A stretch of DNA of 64,000 bases from JANMDU01 sp031375105 (GTDB taxonomy: Bacteria > Pseudomonadota > Gammaproteobacteria > Burkholderiales > Burkholderiaceae_C). Location: contig JANMHJ010000031.1 of assembly GCA_031375105.1 (NCBI GenBank), positions 53,368-117,367 on the forward strand, in the 5' to 3' direction. The first letter of the stretch is position 1. Each line of letters starts with the position of its first letter. Both the position numbers and the translations under genes were made by a program. A model generated the notes under the pieces. It saw nothing but the letters and a program-made list of their open reading frames with translations. It was not told where the DNA came from and made no database searches. This document shows, piece by piece, positions 60,430 through 64,000 of the stretch.

Positions 60430-61389
60430 ATGGATTTACGTCAATTGGAATACTTCGTCCGCGTGGCCGAACTGGGCAGCTTCACGCGGGCTGCCCAGCA
60501 GTTGCGCATTGCCCAGCCCGCGCTTTCGCGACAGGTGCGCTTGCTTGAAGTGGAATTGCGGCAAAACCTGCTCGTGCGCAATGGGCGAGGCGCTTTACCT
60601 ACTGAGGCTGGCAAGTTGCTTTTAGAGCACGGGCGCGGCATTTTGCATCAGGTGCAACGGGCCAAAGAAGAGCTCGGCTTGGTGCGCGGCGGTCTTTCGG
60701 GCAAAGTGGCGGTGGGCTTGCCCACCAGTGTTGCGCGGGTGTTGGCTGTGCCGCTCACGCGGCAATTTCGCAAGCAAATGCCCGAGGCCACGCTCTCTAT
60801 CAGCGAAGGGCTTTCCGTGGCCATGCGCGAGGCCTTGGTCAATGGCCGCCTGGATATCGCCCTGCTCTACAACGCCTCCCCTTCGCCCGAGGTCGAGCTG
60901 GCGCCACTGCTGGAAGAGGCGCTGTATTTGGTCAAACCCGCAACGCCTATTTCCACCGATAAAGCCAAAGCGCAGCGCAGCTTAGGCAACGCCAAAAAAA
61001 CCAAATTGTCCAAAATCAGCTTATCTGACATCGCGCCCCTGCCTTTGGTGATCCCCACGCGGCCCAACGCCATTCGCAATTTGGTCGAAACGCGCCTAGG
61101 CGATCTTGGCCTGCGGCCCACGATTGCACTAGAAATTGATGGCGTGTCTGCCATTTTGGAACTGGTGGCCGATGGCGCGGGCTGCGCAGTGTTGCCGCAA
61201 AGTGCGGTGGGAAATTTCCATGCTGATGCTCTGAGCATGCAGCGCTTTGAGATTATGCAAATTGACGGCCTGCTCAGCCGCCTGAGCATCGCCACCAGCG
61301 CCGTGCGCCCCAGCACACTCACGCAACGCGCCATGCAAGAGCTGATTGCCAGCTTGGCGATACCTTTGATCATGACACCACCGAATTAA
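60430..61389 (+). CDS. LysR-family regulator of the protocatechuate operon (PmdR-like)
   Basis: 319 residues from ATG 60430 (longer in-frame starts have no similarity). MDLRQLEYFVRVAELGSFTR and LRIAQPALSRQVRLLEVELR form the winged helix; the effector domain starts near residue 95. It is divergent from the pmd operon, the position of PmdR in Comamonas, where the effector is a pathway intermediate. Followed after 6 bp by a Bug receptor gene. Confidence 0.9.
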   Translation: MDLRQLEYFVRVAELGSFTRAAQQLRIAQPALSRQVRLLEVELRQNLLVRNGRGALPTEAGKLLLEHGRGILHQVQRAKEELGLVRGGLSGKVAVGLPTSVARVLAVPLTRQFRKQMPEATLSISEGLSVAMREALVNGRLDIALLYNASPSPEVELAPLLEEALYLVKPATPISTDKAKAQRSLGNAKKTKLSKISLSDIAPLPLVIPTRPNAIRNLVETRLGDLGLRPTIALEIDGVSAILELVADGAGCAVLPQSAVGNFHADALSMQRFEIMQIDGLLSRLSIATSAVRPSTLTQRAMQELIASLAIPLIMTPPN

Positions 61390-61391
61390 TT

Positions 61392-61450
61392 CACTATGAA
61401 ATTAATAGCACGCTGCGCCCTATTTATAACGGCTATAGGCCTATTTGGTT
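61392..61450 (+). repeat. interspersed palindromic element, copy 14 (Bug signal peptide)
   Basis: CACTATGAAATTAATAGCAC then GCTGCGCCCTATTTATAACG and GCTATAGGCCTATTTGG. Contains the start codon and the signal-peptide core of the following gene. Closest in sequence to copy 15. Confidence 0.82.
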
Positions 61451-62382
61451 CATATTCTTGGGCTCAAAATGCGGCAGCAACCTATCCCAACAAACCGATC
61501 CGCATGATCGTGCCCTTCACACCGGGCGGCACCACCGATATTTTGGCGCGCGCCATTGGCATTGAGCTAACCAAAGCCTGGGGCCACAGCGTGGTGGTTG
61601 AAAATATAGCCGGCGCGGGCGGCAGTATCGGTGCAGAACGCGCCGCCAAGGCAGCGCCTGATGGCTACACGCTGATGATGGGCCATATCGGCACACTCGC
61701 CGTCAACCCCAGCCTCTATCCCAAGCTGCCCTACGATCCCGTAAAAGACTTCGCACCCGTGGCTTGGGTGGCGCGTGTGCCCAATGTGTTGGTGGTGCAT
61801 CCCAGCATGCCTGCCAAGAATCTCAAAGAACTGGTGGCATATCTCCAGAAAAACCCAGGCCGCACCAACTACGGCTCGGGTGGCAATGGCAGCGCCGCCA
61901 ATCTCGCCACCGAATATTTCAAGATGCAAACCGGCACCAGCATTGTGCACATCCCGTATCGCGGCACAGCGCCCGCCGTGAACGATCTGCTGGCGGGGCA
62001 AATTCAGCTCATGTTTACTGGGGCGCCCGCCTTGGTGGGCCACATTAAATCTGGCGCACTGCGTGCTCTGGCTGTCTCAAGCCCCAAGAGGCTGGATGCA
62101 TTGCCCGATTTGCCCACCGTGAACGAAGCTTTGAATCTGAAGAATTTTGAAGCAGACCAGTGGTATGGAGTGGTCGCGCCCGCCGGCACGCCGCGTGAGC
62201 TGGTGATCAAGCTCAACACACAAATCAACGCTGCCCTCGTCTCCGAAGCCCTCAAAGCCCGCCTCAGCAGCGAAGGCGCGATTGCCACCCCCAGCACGCC
62301 GGAAGCCTATGGCCAACTCATCGCCAGCGAAATCGCACGCTGGAAGCCAGTGATGACATCCGGGCGTGTGAAAGCCGATTGA
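61396..62382 (+). CDS. Bug/TctC-family extracytoplasmic solute receptor
   Basis: 328 residues. The signal peptide MKLIARCALFITAIGLFGSY plus SWAQ is encoded almost entirely by an interspersed element, including the ATG. Mature part: PIRMIVPFTPGGTTDILARA and NIAGAGGSIGAERAAKAAPD are Bug motifs; the ligand-binding loops are intact. No TctAB permease nearby. Six bp after the pmd lysR gene, so co-transcription is likely. Ligand may be an aromatic acid. Confidence 0.94.
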   Translation: MKLIARCALFITAIGLFGSYSWAQNAAATYPNKPIRMIVPFTPGGTTDILARAIGIELTKAWGHSVVVENIAGAGGSIGAERAAKAAPDGYTLMMGHIGTLAVNPSLYPKLPYDPVKDFAPVAWVARVPNVLVVHPSMPAKNLKELVAYLQKNPGRTNYGSGGNGSAANLATEYFKMQTGTSIVHIPYRGTAPAVNDLLAGQIQLMFTGAPALVGHIKSGALRALAVSSPKRLDALPDLPTVNEALNLKNFEADQWYGVVAPAGTPRELVIKLNTQINAALVSEALKARLSSEGAIATPSTPEAYGQLIASEIARWKPVMTSGRVKAD

Positions 62383-62416
62383 TCTGAGTTGCCAGCGGCC
62401 ATGAACTGAACACAAT

Positions 62417-62480
62417 GACTATCAATTCAATAGCACGCCGCGCCCTATTTATAAGGGCAATCAGCCCATTTTCTTTTTAA
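62417..62480 (+). repeat. interspersed palindromic element, copy 15 (upstream of P450)
   Basis: ACTATCAATTCAATAGCACG then CCGCGCCCTATTTATAAGGG and CAATCAGCCCATTTTCTTTT. Ends one base before the P450 start codon. It contains a 21-codon ORF (ATG 62415 to TAA 62480). Confidence 0.82.
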
Positions 62481-62481
62481 A

Positions 62482-63825
62482 ATGACGATTCAGAGCATCA
62501 CGCCAGAGATATCGCCGCAAAGGGCTCAAGAAATTGCGCAAAGCTTCGATCTGCGCGATTTACCCGAAGATTTTTACGCCAATCCGTATCCCATCTACGA
62601 CTGGCTGCGCGAGCATCAGCCCATCCGCCGCATGAGTGACGGCAGCCTGTTCTTAACGCGCCACGCAGATCTGGTGAGCGTCTATAAAGACGCGCAGCTT
62701 TTCAGCTCCGACAAACAAGCCGAATTCACGCCAAAGTATGGCCAAGGCAGCCCGCTGCACGAACACCACACCAGTAGCCTCGTTTTCAACGACCCACCGC
62801 TGCACACCCGCGTGCGCAAGATCATCATGGGCGCTCTGTCTCGCCGCGCCATCGCCGATCTAGAAAGCGGCCTGATTTTCCTGGTGGATCGCCTACTGGA
62901 TGCGCTGGAAGCAAAAGGAGGCGGCGATTTGATCGAAGACTTTGCCAGCGCCATTCCAGTGGAGATCATCGGTAATCTGCTCGGCATCCCGCATGCCGAT
63001 CGCGCCCCGCTGCGAGGCTGGAGCCTGGCCATTCTGGGCGCGCTAGAGCCCAAGCTCTCTCCTGAGCAGGAAGCGCATGGCCACCGCAGCGTACAAGAAT
63101 TCAAAAGCTATCTGCAAGCCTTGGTGAAACAGCGCCGCCAACACCCCGGCAACCCCGAGCACGACGTGCTCACCCGCCTATTGCAAGCCGAAGCCGAACT
63201 CACTGAAGTTGAGCTGCTGCAAAACTGCATCTTCATCCTCAATGCAGGCCACGAAACCACCACCAACCTGATTGGCAACGCCTTAGTCGCCCTGCAAGAG
63301 CATCCGCAAGGTCTCCAGTATTTACTATCAAAAGGTGAGCAAACTACGCAGATAATACAAGGGCGAGAAGCCGATTTATCTTCAAAGATGGGCGCTCCAA
63401 GCGCCTTGCAGCCACTAGCCGCTGTTTCCAACACAAGCGCCACGTGGGATATCGCCATCGACGAATTCCTGCGCTTCGAATCCAGCAACCAACTCAGCAA
63501 CCGCCGCGCCACAGCCGCCTTCGAGCTAGGCGGTCAAAGCCACCCCGCAGGCACCTTGCTCACCCTGTGCATCGGCGCCGCCAACCGCGACCCAGCCGTG
63601 TTCGCGCAGCCCAATCAACTCCATTTAGATCGCGCCCCCAACCGACATCTGGCCTTCGGCTTCGGCATCCACCAATGCGCGGGCCTACAGCTAGCCCGCC
63701 TAGAAGGAAGAATCGCAGTGCAACGCTTCTTGCAGCGCTTCCCAAATTACCAGCTCACGCAAGCGCCCGTGCGAGGCGGACGGGCGCGGTTTCGGGGTTT
63801 TTTGCAAGCGGGGTTCGCCATTTAA
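62482..63825 (+). CDS. cytochrome P450
   Basis: 447 residues, a soluble bacterial P450. I-helix motif NAGHETTTN and heme-ligand loop FGFGIHQCAGLQLARLE (Cys thiolate) are intact; the K-helix E-x-x-R equivalent is DEFLRFESSNQLSNRRA. Compared with typical CYP proteins the J/K region carries an insertion of about 35 residues, of which about 280-302 are an interspersed element (SKGEQTTQIIQGREADLSSK). Likely monooxygenase of a small organic compound; redox partners are not encoded nearby. Confidence 0.93.
   Translation: MTIQSITPEISPQRAQEIAQSFDLRDLPEDFYANPYPIYDWLREHQPIRRMSDGSLFLTRHADLVSVYKDAQLFSSDKQAEFTPKYGQGSPLHEHHTSSLVFNDPPLHTRVRKIIMGALSRRAIADLESGLIFLVDRLLDALEAKGGGDLIEDFASAIPVEIIGNLLGIPHADRAPLRGWSLAILGALEPKLSPEQEAHGHRSVQEFKSYLQALVKQRRQHPGNPEHDVLTRLLQAEAELTEVELLQNCIFILNAGHETTTNLIGNALVALQEHPQGLQYLLSKGEQTTQIIQGREADLSSKMGAPSALQPLAAVSNTSATWDIAIDEFLRFESSNQLSNRRATAAFELGGQSHPAGTLLTLCIGAANRDPAVFAQPNQLHLDRAPNRHLAFGFGIHQCAGLQLARLEGRIAVQRFLQRFPNYQLTQAPVRGGRARFRGFLQAGFAI
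63321..63386 (+). repeat. interspersed palindromic element, copy 16 (inside P450)
   Basis: TTACTATCAAAAGGTGAGCA then ACTACGCAGATAATACAAGG and GAAGCCGATTTATCTTCAAA. Sense, in frame, same frame as the SDR copy. Confidence 0.78.
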
Positions 63826-63866
63826 CTTGGCAACTGGACAACGAATAAGTGTTTTGATGCCTAATT

Positions 63867-64000
63867 CTAATTCCCATTAGAAATAGCATTAATAATCCAA
63901 TCCCATCCGGCGATACTTTTGATCGATTCATGTTGCGTTTCCAGGGTCTTGAGCGACCCCACCAGATGGTCCTCCAGTAAATCCAGCGTCTCAAAGGTTC
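63867..64000 (-). CDS. C-terminal fragment of an unidentified protein (runs off the window)
   Basis: On the minus strand an open frame enters from the right edge and stops at 63867. The 43 visible residues end SIAGWDWIINAISNGN and include ETLDLLEDHLVGSL, amphipathic helical text with plausible codon use. No family recognised; 41 bp from the convergent P450 stop. Confidence 0.4.
   Translation of the reverse strand, partial: TFETLDLLEDHLVGSLKTLETQHESIKSIAGWDWIINAISNGN

Noticed and set aside
63755..63994. 79-codon minus-strand open frame at the right edge.
   Set aside because: Overlaps the P450 end antisense and has implausible composition; the other minus frame entering from the edge reads more like protein.

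Overview
The window reads as chromosomal DNA of a betaproteobacterium, most likely Burkholderiales/Comamonadaceae. The evidence is gene order and sequence style: cysS followed by an AlkA-type glycosylase; PHP, Sua5, site-2 protease and trpS in a row; a trpF-trpB-trpA-accD operon; a protocatechuate 4,5-cleavage (pmd/lig) operon; and solitary Bug/TctC receptors. The genus cannot be fixed by eye. Both window edges cut genes (ygiQ at the left, an unidentified C-terminus at the right).

Layout. 1-8.1 kb: ygiQ (partial), a small membrane protein, a VapBC module, an MtfA-like peptidase, an envelope group (L,D-transpeptidase, two cyclophilins, lpxH) and a TPR protein. 8.2-18.6 kb: cysS, a DNA glycosylase whose 3' end is duplicated around a GNAT/DUF1778 toxin-antitoxin pair, PHP, DMT exporter, Sua5-like, site-2 protease, trpS, a response regulator converging on a histidine kinase, and tRNA-Ser(GGA). 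18.7-24.3 kb: serC-trpF-trpB-trpA-accD and a LON-domain gene. 24.4-44.6 kb: a surface-glycan locus whose AT-rich centre (about 25-42 kb) contrasts with its flanks. It encodes an initiating sugar transferase, a WbpM/PglF dehydratase, a GDP-D,D-heptose pathway (with a guanylyltransferase-phosphatase fusion), manC-gmd-fcl/colC plus a ColD-like dehydratase, GT10 and GT11 transferases, a flippase and an EPS-type MarR regulator. 44.7-53.3 kb: lysS, a FAD oxidoreductase, N-formylglutamate hydrolase, a Bug receptor, LysR, fnr, two universal stress proteins (perfect FNR box upstream) and an aldo/keto reductase. 53.3-63.8 kb: the protocatechuate meta-cleavage operon with a TRAP receptor and a ModA-like protein, its LysR regulator, a Bug receptor and a cytochrome P450.

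The most unusual feature is a family of about 60-bp palindromic interspersed elements. I count 16 copies, in both orientations. Eight lie inside protein-coding genes and keep the frame. In two genes (ppiA-type and a Bug receptor) the element encodes essentially the whole hydrophobic secretion signal, read from opposite strands of the element. Other copies supply stop codons or abut start codons. No copy was found in the AT-rich core of the glycan locus, which fits recent acquisition of that core. The behaviour recalls the Rickettsia palindromic elements, but sequence and host differ.

All calls come from reading the sequence; no database search was run. Statements about family members are from general knowledge.
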